Assembly (NCBI GenBank): GCA_015063845.1
Contig: SVTJ01000001.1
Location: forward strand, 186,001-250,000
DNA from: Oscillospiraceae bacterium
GTDB lineage: Bacteria > Bacillota > Clostridia > Oscillospirales > CAG-272
Direction: 5' to 3'
Length of the DNA: 64,000 nucleotides
A program made the translations under genes and the position numbers. Positions within the stretch are counted from its first letter, which is position 1. The number at the start of each line of letters is the position of its first letter. The notes under the pieces are model-generated. The model had not been told where the DNA came from. It saw nothing but the letters and a program-made list of their open reading frames with translations, and did not search any database. This document shows positions 34,301 through 42,284 of the stretch, one piece after another.

Positions 34301-35079
34301 GGCTTTGTTCTACCGAGCTGCTTTCTGACAGCAACGTACTCGTTATATGCATCTTCAAGAAGCTTATCCTCAAATTTTACACTGTCGATCGTTGTGAGGA
34401 ACGTGGTGTGACGGCAGTGGTCGGACCAGTACGTGTCGATCATTCTTATTTCGGTTATAGTAGGGTCTCTTTGCTCAGTTCTGAAATAGTCACGGCAGAA
34501 TCTTATATCGTCAAGATCCATCGCAAGACCGTACTGCGCAATAAAGCTGTCAAGCTCTGCATCACCGTACTCAATAAAGCCGTCAAGAACCTTTACGCTT
34601 GTGGGAATATCATAAGACATTTTAAGCGTTTTATGAGTATCAAGAGATGCCTCGCGGCTCTCAACGGGGTTTATAACGTACTTCTTGATCGCAGCTATCT
34701 GCTCTTCTGTGAGCTTTCCAAACAGACAGTATACTCTTGCGGTACGAACAGTGGGACGTTCACCGCGAGATATTATCTGAATACACTGAGCAGCAGAATC
34801 CGCTCTCTGGTCGAACTGACCTGGAAGATACTCTACTGCAAAAATAGTATCATACTCACTTGGAAGCTCATATGTAACAATATCCAGCTGAGGCTCAGAA
34901 AAAACAGTGTTGACAGCATAGTCAAACAAGGGCTTTTCTATGTTTTCAACGTCATATCTGTTATAAAGACGTATATCTTCAAGCTCCTTAATGCCGACAA
35001 GGCTTCTGAGCTCGCCAAGGAGTGATTTTGCTTCGTTTGCAAGCTCCTTTTTCTTTTCTACGTAAACTCTGTAAACCAT
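31387..35079 (-). CDS. purL: Phosphoribosylformylglycinamidine synthase, single chain
   Basis: Fourth step of purine synthesis: converts FGAR, glutamine and ATP to FGAM. A 1230-residue single-chain form with an N-terminal PurS-like part (about 1-150), then two PurM-like ATP-binding halves ('LLLFKNETHNHPTEIEPFGG' near 320 is a hallmark). A C-terminal glutaminase domain starts at about residue 960. That domain is intact: nucleophile Cys in GGLMCGICNGFQ, and His-Glu in 'VPISHGEGRF'. This contrasts with the dead glutaminase domains of PurF and CarA in the same window. An AGGAG lies five bases before ATG 35079. Last gene of the purine operon, 16 bases after purD. Confidence 0.97.
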   Translation of the reverse strand: MVYRVYVEKKKELANEAKSLLGELRSLVGIKELEDIRLYNRYDVENIEKPLFDYAVNTVFSEPQLDIVTYELPSEYDTIFAVEYLPGQFDQRADSAAQCIQIISRGERPTVRTARVYCLFGKLTEEQIAAIKKYVINPVESREASLDTHKTLKMSYDIPTSVKVLDGFIEYGDAELDSFIAQYGLAMDLDDIRFCRDYFRTEQRDPTITEIRMIDTYWSDHCRHTTFLTTIDSVKFEDKLLEDAYNEYVAVRKQLGRTKPINLMDIATIATRYLKAEGKLPKLDESEEINACTVKIKVNVDGEEQDWLLLFKNETHNHPTEIEPFGGAATCIGGAIRDPLSGRSYVYAAMRVTGAADPRRHVSETLPGKLPQRKLVTTAAAGYSSYGNQIGLATGQVDEIYHDGYVAKRMEIGAVIAAAPAENVRREVPCDGDIIILLGGRTGRDGCGGATGSSKSHTLSSLETCGAEVQKGNAPEERKLQRLFRNPEASKLIKRCNDFGAGGVSVAIGELADGINIDLNAVPKKYEGLDGTELAISESQERMAVVVEKQDAERFIELASKENLEATIVAHVTALPRLVMHWNGKVIVDLSREFLNSNGAEKHIDIATKATTAYEKKLEGSFKERMQAVATDLNVCSKRGLSERFDSTIGAGTVMMPFGGKNQSTPSQVMVNKISVESADTDTVSYMAWGYNPFISEKSPYHGAYLAVVESVSKLIAGGASFEDVYLTFQEYFEKPKKDAERWGKPMAALLGAFMAQKDLGIASIGGKDSMSGTFENIDVPPTLVSFAVTTGKVGEVVTPEFKLPFSKVYMLTPEYTKDNLPDPKSLIALYNKVRALVEKGAVLAAYTPTYGGVAEAIMKMSFGNDIGFKFNDGIAIDDVFAYNYGSFILEVADGVEIDGILLGETVAENAVTFAGEKVDMSALYSDYENVLEKVYKTHAAEAEGEIPAFEYSIDNRAPAIIKCAKPKVLIPVFPGTNCEYDSAKAFNRAGAESEIFVINNLSSKGISDSVEQFAKLASEAQIIFVPGGFSGGDEPDGSGKFITAFFRNGAIKEEVNKLLKVRGGLMCGICNGFQAIIKLGLVPYGEIIDTDASCPTLTFNSIGRHQSRIVRTRIASNMSPWLAKAKVGDVYSVPISHGEGRFLASDELIAQLAKNGQIATQYVDLSGKPTSDILYNPNNSCAAIEGITSPDGHVLGKMGHSERYSNGLYKNVEGNYDMMMFESAVEYFK

Positions 35080-35095
35080 TGATATCTCCTATAAA

Positions 35096-36370
35096 TTATT
35101 TGTTGTCGATATATGCCCTGAGTGCTCTTGCACCAATATCTTTACGGTAATATGCGTTAGCAAAATTAACCTTCGGTACGTTTGCATATGCTTTATTGAT
35201 AGCATCCGCAAGGTTATCTCCGATAGCAGTAACACCGAGCACTCGTCCGCCCGCGTTTACAAGCTTACCGCCATCAAACTTCGCTCCTGCAAAGTAAACC
35301 TCAGCTTCGATACCATCTTCAACGGTTATCTCATAACCGCCGTCATATTTTCCCGGATAACCAGCAGACGCCATTATAACACAGCAAGCGGAGCTATCCA
35401 TAAACCTAACCTCGGTATCGGCAAGAGTGCCGTTGGTACAAGCCATCATGATCTCGAGAAGATCACCGTCAAGCAAAGGAAGCACTACCTGTGTTTCGGG
35501 ATCTCCAAAGCGGCAGTTATATTCGATCACCTTCGGTCCGTCGGGTGTGAGCATAAGACCAAAGTACAAGCAGCCCTTAAAGGTTCTTCCTTCTTGGGTC
35601 ATAGCATTGATAGTAGGAACGAATATTTTGTCCATACAGATCGCCGCTACGTCATCAGTATAATATGGGTTTGGAGCGATAGTTCCCATACCGCCCGTAT
35701 TAAGGCCTTGGTCGTTATCGAGCGCTCTCTTATGATCCATAGAGGAGACCATTGGAACTACGGTTTTTCCGTCTGTAAATGCAAGCACGGATACCTCAGG
35801 ACCTGTAAGGAATTCTTCGATAACTATCTTGCTGCCGCTCGCGCCGAACACCTTATCCTGCATCATAGAATACACGGCTTCGATAGCTTCCTCACGTGTC
35901 ATTGCGATGACAACGCCTTTGCCGAGGGCAAGTCCGTCCGCTTTAATAACTGTGGGGATAGGTGCGCTCTTGAGATACTCAACAGCGGGCTCAAGTTCGG
36001 TAAACACTTCATAAGCCGCAGTGGGAATACCGTATTTTTTCATAAGGTTCTTTGAGAATATCTTACTTCCCTCAATGATCGCCGCGCAAGCCTTAGGTCC
36101 GAAGCACGGAATGCCGACCTCGTTAAGTGCATCGACAGCGCCAAGAACAAGAGGATCGTCGGGTGCAACGATAGCGTAGTCGATCTTATTATCAAGTGCA
36201 AACCTAACAATACCTTCAATATCCTTAGCGCCGATATTTACGCAAGTCGCATCAGCGGCAATGCCGCCGTTACCCGGAAGTGCGTATATTTCTTCTGCTA
36301 ACGGACTTTTTTTGATCTTTTTTATGATGGCGTGCTCTCTTCCGCCGCCACCTACAACCATTATCTTCAT
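35096..36370 (-). CDS. purD: Phosphoribosylamine-glycine ligase
   Basis: Second step of purine synthesis, joining glycine to phosphoribosylamine with ATP. The 424 residues are an ATP-grasp enzyme of the usual length. The N terminus is MKIMVVGGGGREHAII, and 'FGPKACAAIIEGSKIFSKNL' (about 88-107) precedes the ATP-grasp domain. Within that domain are 'VIKADGLALGKGVVIA' (about 139-154), 'GPEVSVLAFTDGK', 'TGGMGTIAPNPYY' and the metal-site 'VIEYNCRFGDPETQVVLP' (about 281-298). The start is ATG 36370, seven bases after AGGAG; the open frame upstream overlaps the previous gene. PurD uses phosphoribosylamine, the product of the glutaminase-deficient PurF in the same operon. Confidence 0.97.
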   Translation of the reverse strand: MKIMVVGGGGREHAIIKKIKKSPLAEEIYALPGNGGIAADATCVNIGAKDIEGIVRFALDNKIDYAIVAPDDPLVLGAVDALNEVGIPCFGPKACAAIIEGSKIFSKNLMKKYGIPTAAYEVFTELEPAVEYLKSAPIPTVIKADGLALGKGVVIAMTREEAIEAVYSMMQDKVFGASGSKIVIEEFLTGPEVSVLAFTDGKTVVPMVSSMDHKRALDNDQGLNTGGMGTIAPNPYYTDDVAAICMDKIFVPTINAMTQEGRTFKGCLYFGLMLTPDGPKVIEYNCRFGDPETQVVLPLLDGDLLEIMMACTNGTLADTEVRFMDSSACCVIMASAGYPGKYDGGYEITVEDGIEAEVYFAGAKFDGGKLVNAGGRVLGVTAIGDNLADAINKAYANVPKVNFANAYYRKDIGARALRAYIDNK

Positions 36371-36390
36371 TCGGTAGCTCCTTAAGAATA

Positions 36391-37575
36391 TTAGTGGTGG
36401 AAAAGTCTCATTCCTGTGAATGCCATTGCGATACCGCGCTTGTTGCATTCCTCGATAACAAGGTCGTCACGAATAGAACCGCCGGGCTCTGCAATGTAGC
36501 GAACACCCGATGCGTGAGCGCGCTTTACGTTGTCAGCAAACGGGAAGAAAGCATCGGAAGCAAGAGCAATCTCGTTAAAGCTTGCGAGCCACTCACGACG
36601 CTCAGCGTCTGTAATTGGCTCTGGTCTTTCGGTAAAGTATCCCTGCCAAATTCCATCTGCGCATACGTCTTCTTCGTTTCCGTTTATGTAGCCGTCGATA
36701 ACGTTATCACGCTCGGGACGCCCCATTGTGGGAATGAAAGGAAGAGCGAGCACCTTGGGATGCTGACGCATAAGCCAGGTATCAGCCTTGGTTCCTGCAA
36801 GTCTTGTACAGTGAATACGGGACTGCTGTCCTGCGCCAACGCCGATAGCCTGACCCTCGGTCGCGTAGCACACGGAGTTGGACTGAGTATATTTCAGAGT
36901 GATAAGAGCAACTATAAGGTCACGCTTTGCGCTTTCGGGAAGATCCTTGTTATCTGTAACAATGTTTTCAAGAAGATGCTCTCCGATCTTAAACTCATTT
37001 CTTCCCTGCTCAAACGTGATACCGAAAACGTCCTTTGTCTCAACGGGAGCGGGACGGTATTCGGGATCTATTTCAACGATATTGTAATTACCCTTTCTCT
37101 TGGCTTTGAGAACTTCAAGAGCTTCGGGCTCGTAACCTGGGGCGATTATTCCGTCGGACACCTCACGAGCTATAAGCTTTGCGGTGGTAAGGTCACATAC
37201 TTCGGAAAGCGCAACCCAGTCACCAAAAGAGCAAAGACGGTCTGTGCCTCTTGCGCGAACGTAAGCGCAAGCAAGAGGAGAATCGTCAAGTCCCTCAATA
37301 TCTTCGACGAAGCAAGCCTTCTTTAAAGCGGGGCTCAGAGGAAGACCGATTGCCGCTGAGGTAGGAGAAACGTGCTTAAAGGAAGTTGCGGCAGGAGCGC
37401 CAAGAGCCTCTTTGAGCTCCTTAACAAGCTGCCATGCGTTGAACGCATCAAGGAAGTTTATGTATCCTGGACGACCGTTGAGTACCTTGATAGGAAGCTC
37501 ATTTCCATCTTTCATAAAAATACGCGAGGGCTTCTGATTGGGGTTACAACCGTACTTAAGTTCAAATTCTTTCAT
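36391..37575 (-). CDS. purH: AICAR formyltransferase, stand-alone (PurH C-terminal domain)
   Basis: Transfers a formyl group from 10-formyl-tetrahydrofolate to AICAR, giving FAICAR. At 394 residues it is only the C-terminal part of bacterial PurH. It begins 'FELKYGCNPNQKPSRIF' (compare 'LRYGENPHQ') and has the substrate and catalytic segment 'SFKHVSPTSAAIGLPL' (about 65-80). It also has 'LKYTQSNSVCYATEGQAIGVGAGQQSRIHC' in parts (about 228-257, including the K-Y-Q-SN core) and the end 'YIAEPGGSIRDDLVI'. The N-terminal IMP cyclohydrolase domain is absent with no sign of truncation: AAGGAG precedes ATG 37575. The missing step is supplied by the PurO-type gene just upstream, 11 bases away. Confidence 0.92.
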   Translation of the reverse strand: MKEFELKYGCNPNQKPSRIFMKDGNELPIKVLNGRPGYINFLDAFNAWQLVKELKEALGAPAATSFKHVSPTSAAIGLPLSPALKKACFVEDIEGLDDSPLACAYVRARGTDRLCSFGDWVALSEVCDLTTAKLIAREVSDGIIAPGYEPEALEVLKAKRKGNYNIVEIDPEYRPAPVETKDVFGITFEQGRNEFKIGEHLLENIVTDNKDLPESAKRDLIVALITLKYTQSNSVCYATEGQAIGVGAGQQSRIHCTRLAGTKADTWLMRQHPKVLALPFIPTMGRPERDNVIDGYINGNEEDVCADGIWQGYFTERPEPITDAERREWLASFNEIALASDAFFPFADNVKRAHASGVRYIAEPGGSIRDDLVIEECNKRGIAMAFTGMRLFHH

Positions 37576-37586
37576 AGTTACTCTCC

Positions 37587-38306
37587 TTATACGTTCTTAT
37601 TTATGATGATCTCCGTAGGCTCGCTTCCGTCAAGCGGAATAGTGCGAACAAACAAAGACACTTTGTTGTCAGCGTTGAGATTTGTCCAAACAACGTCAGC
37701 AAGTTCTTCAGCTGTGTTGGGGAGTGCTACCTTTTCGGGCTCACCGTAAAACGAAGGAATAGGATTTCCGTCACACTTATATGTATGAATAAAATGACCG
37801 ATTCCCGCGATAGGTGCATACTCATAGAAATATCTGTTGCAAACCGAAGGATCACCGTCCGCGCTCTTGAGAATAGAGAGCTTATACGTAAAAGTATTTC
37901 TCGGGAAGCAATAATAATTTATGCCTGAAATTCTGGGAGTATAGTTAGGATGATCGGGCTCGAACTCACGGGTTCTGAGAGCGTCCTCAAAGGTCTTTCC
38001 CTCTTCTATTGCGTCGTAGATCGTGTCTGTTTGATCTCCGTTTGTGATTATATCCATAGTCTTTCTCTTAAGAAATGGATTATAGATGATAAGACTGGGG
38101 TCGACAAGCTTGCTCTCATCAAAAGCCTTTGTTCTCATTCCGCCGTCAAAGCTCTCGAATACTCGATTGCGGCTGTTCTCACTTCTACCCATAATAAAGT
38201 AGGCGATCATTGCGTTTTTACCGTCTGCCGACATTCCAAGGATTATTCCTCTGCCCGGGTAGGTATTGTTAGAGAGAAGTTCCGATATGTTATATAAGTT
38301 GTTCAT
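37587..38306 (-). CDS. purO: IMP cyclohydrolase, PurO type
   Basis: Closes the ring of FAICAR to inosine monophosphate, the last step of purine synthesis. A 239-residue protein of the PurO fold first described in archaea and unrelated in structure to the PurH cyclohydrolase domain. Family features are 'YPGRGIILGMSADGKNAMIA' (residues 17-36), 'FIMGRSENSRNRVF' (about 37-50), 'LIIYNPF' and the C-terminal 'APIAGIGHFIHTY'. Its place next to a formyltransferase without cyclohydrolase domain, inside an otherwise complete purine operon, supports the role. The ribosome site AAAGG precedes ATG 38306; purN ends three bases upstream. Confidence 0.88.
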   Translation of the reverse strand: MNNLYNISELLSNNTYPGRGIILGMSADGKNAMIAYFIMGRSENSRNRVFESFDGGMRTKAFDESKLVDPSLIIYNPFLKRKTMDIITNGDQTDTIYDAIEEGKTFEDALRTREFEPDHPNYTPRISGINYYCFPRNTFTYKLSILKSADGDPSVCNRYFYEYAPIAGIGHFIHTYKCDGNPIPSFYGEPEKVALPNTAEELADVVWTNLNADNKVSLFVRTIPLDGSEPTEIIINKNV

Positions 38307-38308
38307 TG

Positions 38309-38935
38309 TTATTTTACCTTTCTGCTTGCAAGAATTTTTGCGGCAACTATCTCCGTTGCCTTAGGAAGGATGACCCATTCTGCCTGTCTCATAACCTTTT
38401 GCTGGAGACTTTCGGGTGTTTCATTTCTCTTTATCGAAACACTCTTTTGAAGTATTATCTCACCGCCGTCGGGTATCTCGTTAACGTAATGTACAGTCGC
38501 GCCCGTTACCTTAACGCCGTATTCAAGTGCCGCCTTGTGGACACGAAGTCCGTAAAAGCCTTTTCCGCAGAACGACGGAATAAGCGAGGGGTGCACGTTG
38601 ATTATTCTTTTCGGATACTTTGATGTAAACGATGCACTCAGTATGCTCATAAAGCCAGCGAGTACTATCATATCTATCTCATATTCAACAAGTGTCTGGT
38701 GTATCTTTTCCTCGAATGCCTCTTGTGTGAGCAGCTCTTTTTTGGAGATTATAACCGAGGGGATACCTGCAAGCTCAGCTCTTGTGAGTGCATATGCCTC
38801 AGGATTGTTTGAAATAACAAGACTAAGCTTTCCACTTGGTATCGCGCCATTTTTTTCGGCGTCTATCAAAGCCTGAAGGTTTGTTCCTCCGCCCGAAACA
38901 AAAACCGCGATCTTTGCCTGATTTGAAGTAACCAT
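38309..38935 (-). CDS. purN: Phosphoribosylglycinamide formyltransferase
   Basis: Third step of purine synthesis, formylating GAR with 10-formyl-tetrahydrofolate. It has 208 residues. The N-terminal phosphate loop is 'AVFVSGGGTNLQALID' (about 10-25). The catalytic block is 'IINVHPSLIPSFCGKGFYG' (about 109-127), containing the catalytic Asn and His. The catalytic Asp is in 'VHYVNEIPDGGEIILQ' (about 148-163). ATG 38935 is used because GGAGGGAAG lies five bases upstream; the longer frame from 38962 starts before that site. It lies between purM and purO. Confidence 0.97.
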   Translation of the reverse strand: MVTSNQAKIAVFVSGGGTNLQALIDAEKNGAIPSGKLSLVISNNPEAYALTRAELAGIPSVIISKKELLTQEAFEEKIHQTLVEYEIDMIVLAGFMSILSASFTSKYPKRIINVHPSLIPSFCGKGFYGLRVHKAALEYGVKVTGATVHYVNEIPDGGEIILQKSVSIKRNETPESLQQKVMRQAEWVILPKATEIVAAKILASRKVK

Positions 38936-38964
38936 ACTTCCCTCCTTACCAATATTAAACAAGA

Positions 38965-40008
38965 TTAGCAGATGATAACGCCCTCGTCACCCTTGACGAT
39001 CTCGCCGATGACGTAAGCCTCTTCACCGTGAGAGTTGAGTATCTCAAGAGCAGTATCCACCTCATCTGCAGCAACAGTGATGCTCATTCCAACACCCATA
39101 TTGTAAGTGTTAAACATATCTCTCTCGGGGATGTTACCGCGCTTAGCGATAAGGTCGAATATAGGAAGAACTTTTACTGCACTCTTTGTTATCTTCGCAG
39201 TATATCCCTTAGGAAGTGCTCTCGGGATATTCTCGTAAAAACCGCCGCCCGTGATGTGGCTAATCGCCTTAACGTTGACCTTTTCAAGGAGAGCAAGCAC
39301 GCTCTTTACGTATATCTTTGTAGGAGTAAGAAGTGTTTGAGCAACGCTTGCGCCACCAAGCTCCTCGCAAGGAACGTAAAGGTCGTCGGGATTGTTATCA
39401 ATGTCAAACACCTTTCTGCAAAGTGAAAAGCCATTAGAGTGTATACCGCTTGAAGCAAGTGCGATAACTACGTCGCCCTCAGTGGTCTTAGAGTTGTCAA
39501 GTATCTTTTTCTTATCGACGATACCTACCGCAAAGCCTGCAAGGTCGTACTCATCTATGGGCATCATACCGGGATGCTCAGCCGTTTCTCCACCGATAAG
39601 TGCGGCACCTGACTGCACACAACCCTCAGCTACGCCCGAAACGATAGCTGCTATCTTCTCGGGAACGTTCTTTCCGCAGGCGATGTAGTCAAGGAAGAAC
39701 AGAGGCTTTGCACCGCAACAAATGATATCGTTAACACACATTGCGACAGCATCTATACCTATCGTATCATGCTTGTCCATAAGTATTGCCATTTTAACCT
39801 TTGTTCCGCAACCGTCTGTACCCGACACAAGAACGGGCTCTTCATATCCTGTAGGAAGACCGAAGCAACCGCCAAAGCCGCCGACGTCATCAAGACATCC
39901 CTCGTTCTTTGTTCTTGCGATGTGAGCCTTCATAAGCTCGACCGACTTATAGCCCGCCGTTATATCAACCCCGGCTGCTTTATAACTTTCACTGAAACTC
40001 TTTGACAT
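38965..40008 (-). CDS. purM: Phosphoribosylformylglycinamidine cyclo-ligase
   Basis: Fifth step of purine synthesis: ATP-dependent closure of FGAM to aminoimidazole ribotide. The 347 residues have the usual N terminus '[20 protein letters not shown]', then '[19 protein letters not shown]' (about 60-78) and '[23 protein letters not shown]' in parts (about 85-107; MCVND-CGA-P core). The ATP-binding features are '[13 protein letters not shown]' (about 136-148) and '[11 protein letters not shown]' (about 185-195). The late '[18 protein letters not shown]' is also diagnostic. AAAGGA precedes ATG 40008. Third in the operon after purE and purF. Confidence 0.98.
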   Translation of the reverse strand: MSKSFSESYKAAGVDITAGYKSVELMKAHIARTKNEGCLDDVGGFGGCFGLPTGYEEPVLVSGTDGCGTKVKMAILMDKHDTIGIDAVAMCVNDIICCGAKPLFFLDYIACGKNVPEKIAAIVSGVAEGCVQSGAALIGGETAEHPGMMPIDEYDLAGFAVGIVDKKKILDNSKTTEGDVVIALASSGIHSNGFSLCRKVFDIDNNPDDLYVPCEELGGASVAQTLLTPTKIYVKSVLALLEKVNVKAISHITGGGFYENIPRALPKGYTAKITKSAVKVLPIFDLIAKRGNIPERDMFNTYNMGVGMSITVAADEVDTALEILNSHGEEAYVIGEIVKGDEGVIIC

Positions 40009-40044
40009 CTTTATATGTTCCTTTCAAAAAAATCAATAGTTGTA

Positions 40045-41469
40045 TTATTCTTTTCCTGTCCAACAATAAGTGCACAGCTTACACGGCTCAATACCGATAG
40101 CCTCAATTATTCCATCCAAGGTCTGGAACTCAAGAGAATCGAAATTAAACTTGTCCGCAATGGCGCGACGAAGCTTTTGTCCTCGCTCTGTATCGGATGA
40201 GGAGTATTCCTCAATATACTTCAGACCTTCCTCTCCTTCAAGCTCAACGATCGTACGTCTTGCGATAAGCTCAAGAGGATCAACCGAGCGCGAGAAGCTG
40301 AGATATTTACAAGGATACATCATAGGGGGGCAAGCAGAGCGCATATGCACTGCTTTAGCGCCGTTTTCATAAAGGAAGTCAACGGTACCTTTGAGCTGTG
40401 TTCCTCTGACGATAGAATCGTCAACGAACAAAAGCTTTTTGTCCTGAATAAGCTCCTTGACGGGTATCTGCTTCATCTTGGCTATCCTATTACGCTGTGC
40501 CTGGCTTGAAGGAGTGAAGCTTCTCGGCCAAGTGGGTGTGTATTTGATAAAAGGACGCGCAAAATCAGCATCACTTTCGTTAGCGTATCCGATGGCGTGC
40601 GGCGTTCCAGAATCGGGCATTCCGCAAACGTAATCAATATCCTGTGCCAAGCCCCTTTCTTTGTCATTCTGAGCAAGTATCTTTCCGTTTCTGTATCGCA
40701 TGAGCTCAACGTTGACGTTCTCATAGGTCGAAGTCGAGTATCCGTAATACGTCCAAAGGAAAGCGCAAACTCTCATTTCCGTACCCGGAGGCGAGAGTTG
40801 AGTGAGAGAATCGGGTGTTATGTGGACTATCTCACCCGGACCGAGTTCTCTTACCTTCTCATAGTCAAGTTTTTCAAAGGCGTATGACTCAAAGGATACG
40901 CTGTATCCATATTTGTTTTTACCGATAATTACGGGAAGTCTGCCAAGCTTATCTCTAGCTGCCACGAGTGAACCGTCATTCTTCAAAATAAGAATTGAGG
41001 CAGTTCCGTCGATGACTTCTTGTGCAAATTTGATGCCTTCACAAAAATCCGCCTTGTGATTTATGAGAGATGCGATCAGCTCGACCGAGTTTACGTTTCC
41101 GCCCGTCATCGCGTTGAAATGCCCACCGTTTGTAAGCAGATATTTTTCGATAAGCTCTTCAGCGTTATTAATGTGACCGATTATGCTTATAGCATACGTG
41201 CCGATATTGGAACGAATTATAAGAGGTTGAGGGTGGGTATCGCTTATACAGCCGATAGCGCTGGTTCCCTTCATCTCCTCAAATATATTCTCAAATTTAG
41301 TTCTGAATGGTGAATTTTCAATATTGTGTATATCGCGCTGAAGACCTATCTCTTTGTCATACGCCGCCATTCCGCCTCTTTTTGTGCCGAGGTGAGAATG
41401 GTAGTCAGTTCCAAAGAACGCATCCGAGATAGCATCACGCTTACTTACAACTCCAAAAAAGCCGCCCAT
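40045..41469 (-). CDS. purF: Amidophosphoribosyltransferase-like protein lacking the glutaminase nucleophile
   Basis: First committed step of purine synthesis, forming phosphoribosylamine from PRPP. The 474 residues keep both domains, but the N-terminal glutaminase site is lost. The protein starts MGGFFGVVS where PurF has (M)CGVFGI, so Cys1 is Gly. The Arg of 'GHVRYSTTG' is gone ('GCISDTHPQ'), and 'HNGNL' reads 'GHINN'. The phosphoribosyltransferase domain is intact: '[14 protein letters not shown]' (about 285-298) and the PRPP loop '[16 protein letters not shown]' (about 347-362). Fe-S ligand-like cysteines remain ('RVCAFL', 'YPCKYL', and Cys463, Cys466, Cys469). GGAGG precedes ATG 41469, so the start is firm. 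Inference: it uses free ammonia, or a glutaminase partner. Similar MGGFFG-type proteins occur in other Clostridia as far as I recall. Confidence 0.9.
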   Translation of the reverse strand: MGGFFGVVSKRDAISDAFFGTDYHSHLGTKRGGMAAYDKEIGLQRDIHNIENSPFRTKFENIFEEMKGTSAIGCISDTHPQPLIIRSNIGTYAISIIGHINNAEELIEKYLLTNGGHFNAMTGGNVNSVELIASLINHKADFCEGIKFAQEVIDGTASILILKNDGSLVAARDKLGRLPVIIGKNKYGYSVSFESYAFEKLDYEKVRELGPGEIVHITPDSLTQLSPPGTEMRVCAFLWTYYGYSTSTYENVNVELMRYRNGKILAQNDKERGLAQDIDYVCGMPDSGTPHAIGYANESDADFARPFIKYTPTWPRSFTPSSQAQRNRIAKMKQIPVKELIQDKKLLFVDDSIVRGTQLKGTVDFLYENGAKAVHMRSACPPMMYPCKYLSFSRSVDPLELIARRTIVELEGEEGLKYIEEYSSSDTERGQKLRRAIADKFNFDSLEFQTLDGIIEAIGIEPCKLCTYCWTGKE

Positions 41470-41483
41470 ATTTCCTCCGAAAA

Positions 41484-41981
41484 TTATGCCTTGTTAAATC
41501 TTGCTTCTATCTCTGCGTTTTTAGCGAGAACCTTCGCTGCGCCCTCCGCTCTTGCGTCGTCAAGCTTCTTTGCTAGCTCGTCGTTGGTAATAGCAAGCAT
41601 CTCTATAGCCAACAAAGCGGCATTGGCTGCTCCATCCACAGCGACCGTAGCTACAGGTATTCCCGTAGGCATCTGTACTGTCGACAAAAGCGCGTCCATG
41701 CCGTCGAAATTCTTTGATTTTACAGGTATTCCTATCACGGGAAGAGTTGTGTTAGCCGCAACAGCGCCCGCAAGATGAGCTGCCATTCCCGCAGCTGCAA
41801 TTATAGCGCCAAATCCGTTTGCTCTCGCATTTGCTGAAAACTCCTTAGCTTCAACGGGAGTTCTGTGCGCGGAATATACGTGCACCTCGAAAGGAACACC
41901 ATACTCCTCAAGTTTATCAATTGCTTTTTGAACGACAGGAAGATCGCTGTCGCTTCCCATCAAAATTCCGACTTTCTTCAT
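41484..41981 (-). CDS. purE: N5-carboxyaminoimidazole ribonucleotide mutase
   Basis: Converts N5-CAIR to CAIR (class I PurE) in purine synthesis. The 165 residues are a close match: '[19 protein letters not shown]' (4-22), '[14 protein letters not shown]' (about 41-54) with the catalytic His, and '[15 protein letters not shown]' (about 67-81) followed by '[10 protein letters not shown]' and '[18 protein letters not shown]'. ATG 41981 is chosen for GGAGGT seven bases upstream; the longer frame to 42089 runs through the riboswitch and is not coding. It is first in the purine operon. No purK was seen in the window. Confidence 0.97.
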   Translation of the reverse strand: MKKVGILMGSDSDLPVVQKAIDKLEEYGVPFEVHVYSAHRTPVEAKEFSANARANGFGAIIAAAGMAAHLAGAVAANTTLPVIGIPVKSKNFDGMDALLSTVQMPTGIPVATVAVDGAANAALLAIEMLAITNDELAKKLDDARAEGAAKVLAKNAEIEARFNKA

Positions 41982-42008
41982 TGAAATACCTCCGTAAAAA
42001 ATAAATAT

Positions 42009-42112
42009 GGGCAGTCCTACCCAACTATGGAAAGGACTGCCCAGGCGGTCGGCTATATTACTTTTTGCTCCCAATGTGGTTTCTTCCACTCATCCGCCGG
42101 TCACAAAAAGCC
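42009..42112 (-). ncRNA. ZTP riboswitch (pfl motif) with transcription terminator
   Basis: The purE leader on the minus strand matches the ZTP/ZMP riboswitch. P1 GCUUUUUG (near 42111-42104) pairs with CAAAAAG. The conserved GUGACCGGCGGAUGA (42104-42090), a small hairpin GUGG/CCAC, then GGGAGC, and the 3' hallmark GCCGACCGCCUGGGCA (42053-42038) follow. The GGGCAGUCCU that includes the hallmark also pairs with AGGACTGCCC's partner at 42018-42009 to form a 10-bp terminator stem followed by a U-rich run. Ligand binding (ZTP/ZMP, the AICAR nucleotides that build up when formyl-folate is short) would hold the hallmark in the aptamer and allow read-through into purEFMNOHDL. Confidence 0.93.
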
Positions 42113-42142
42113 AATTAAAGGCTATTAGCCCTTTACAAAATT

Positions 42143-42171
42143 ATTATAACACATTATACTTATAAAGTCAA
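42143..42171 (-). promoter_or_regulatory. Promoter of the purine operon
   Basis: On the minus strand TTGACT (42171-42166), 17 bases, TATAAT (42148-42143) preceded by TGT (extended -10). The start would fall near 42136, about 25 bases before the riboswitch. I see no clear PurR box. Confidence 0.85.
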
Positions 42172-42241
42172 CATTAAATAAGTCAAATCGACAATAAATT
42201 TTTCGCCAAAAATGAGGGGATCTTTTGTATATCTTGTCAAT

Positions 42242-42283
42242 AAAAAAACAGCGGACGCGCAATCAAGCGTCCGCTGTTTTTTT
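42242..42283 (-). terminator. Terminator of trpB
   Basis: 11-bp stem ACAGCGGACGC/GCGTCCGCTGT (42248-42258 with 42267-42277), flanked by A- and T-tracts on both sides, two bases after the trpB stop. Confidence 0.92.
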
Positions 42284-42284
42284 A

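Noticed and set aside
34126..35025. 299-codon plus-strand open frame opposite purL
   Set aside because: Antisense shadow of the PurL N-terminal half.
36394..37326. 310-codon plus-strand open frame opposite purH
   Set aside because: Antisense shadow of the AICAR formyltransferase gene; no initiation signal and no domain.
36391..37575. purH as a truncated pseudogene
   Set aside because: The missing cyclohydrolase domain is supplied by the adjacent PurO-type gene, and the start has a good ribosome site.
41982..42089. N-terminal extension of purE
   Set aside because: Lies within the ZTP riboswitch and its terminator; PurE family start and ribosome site are at 41981.
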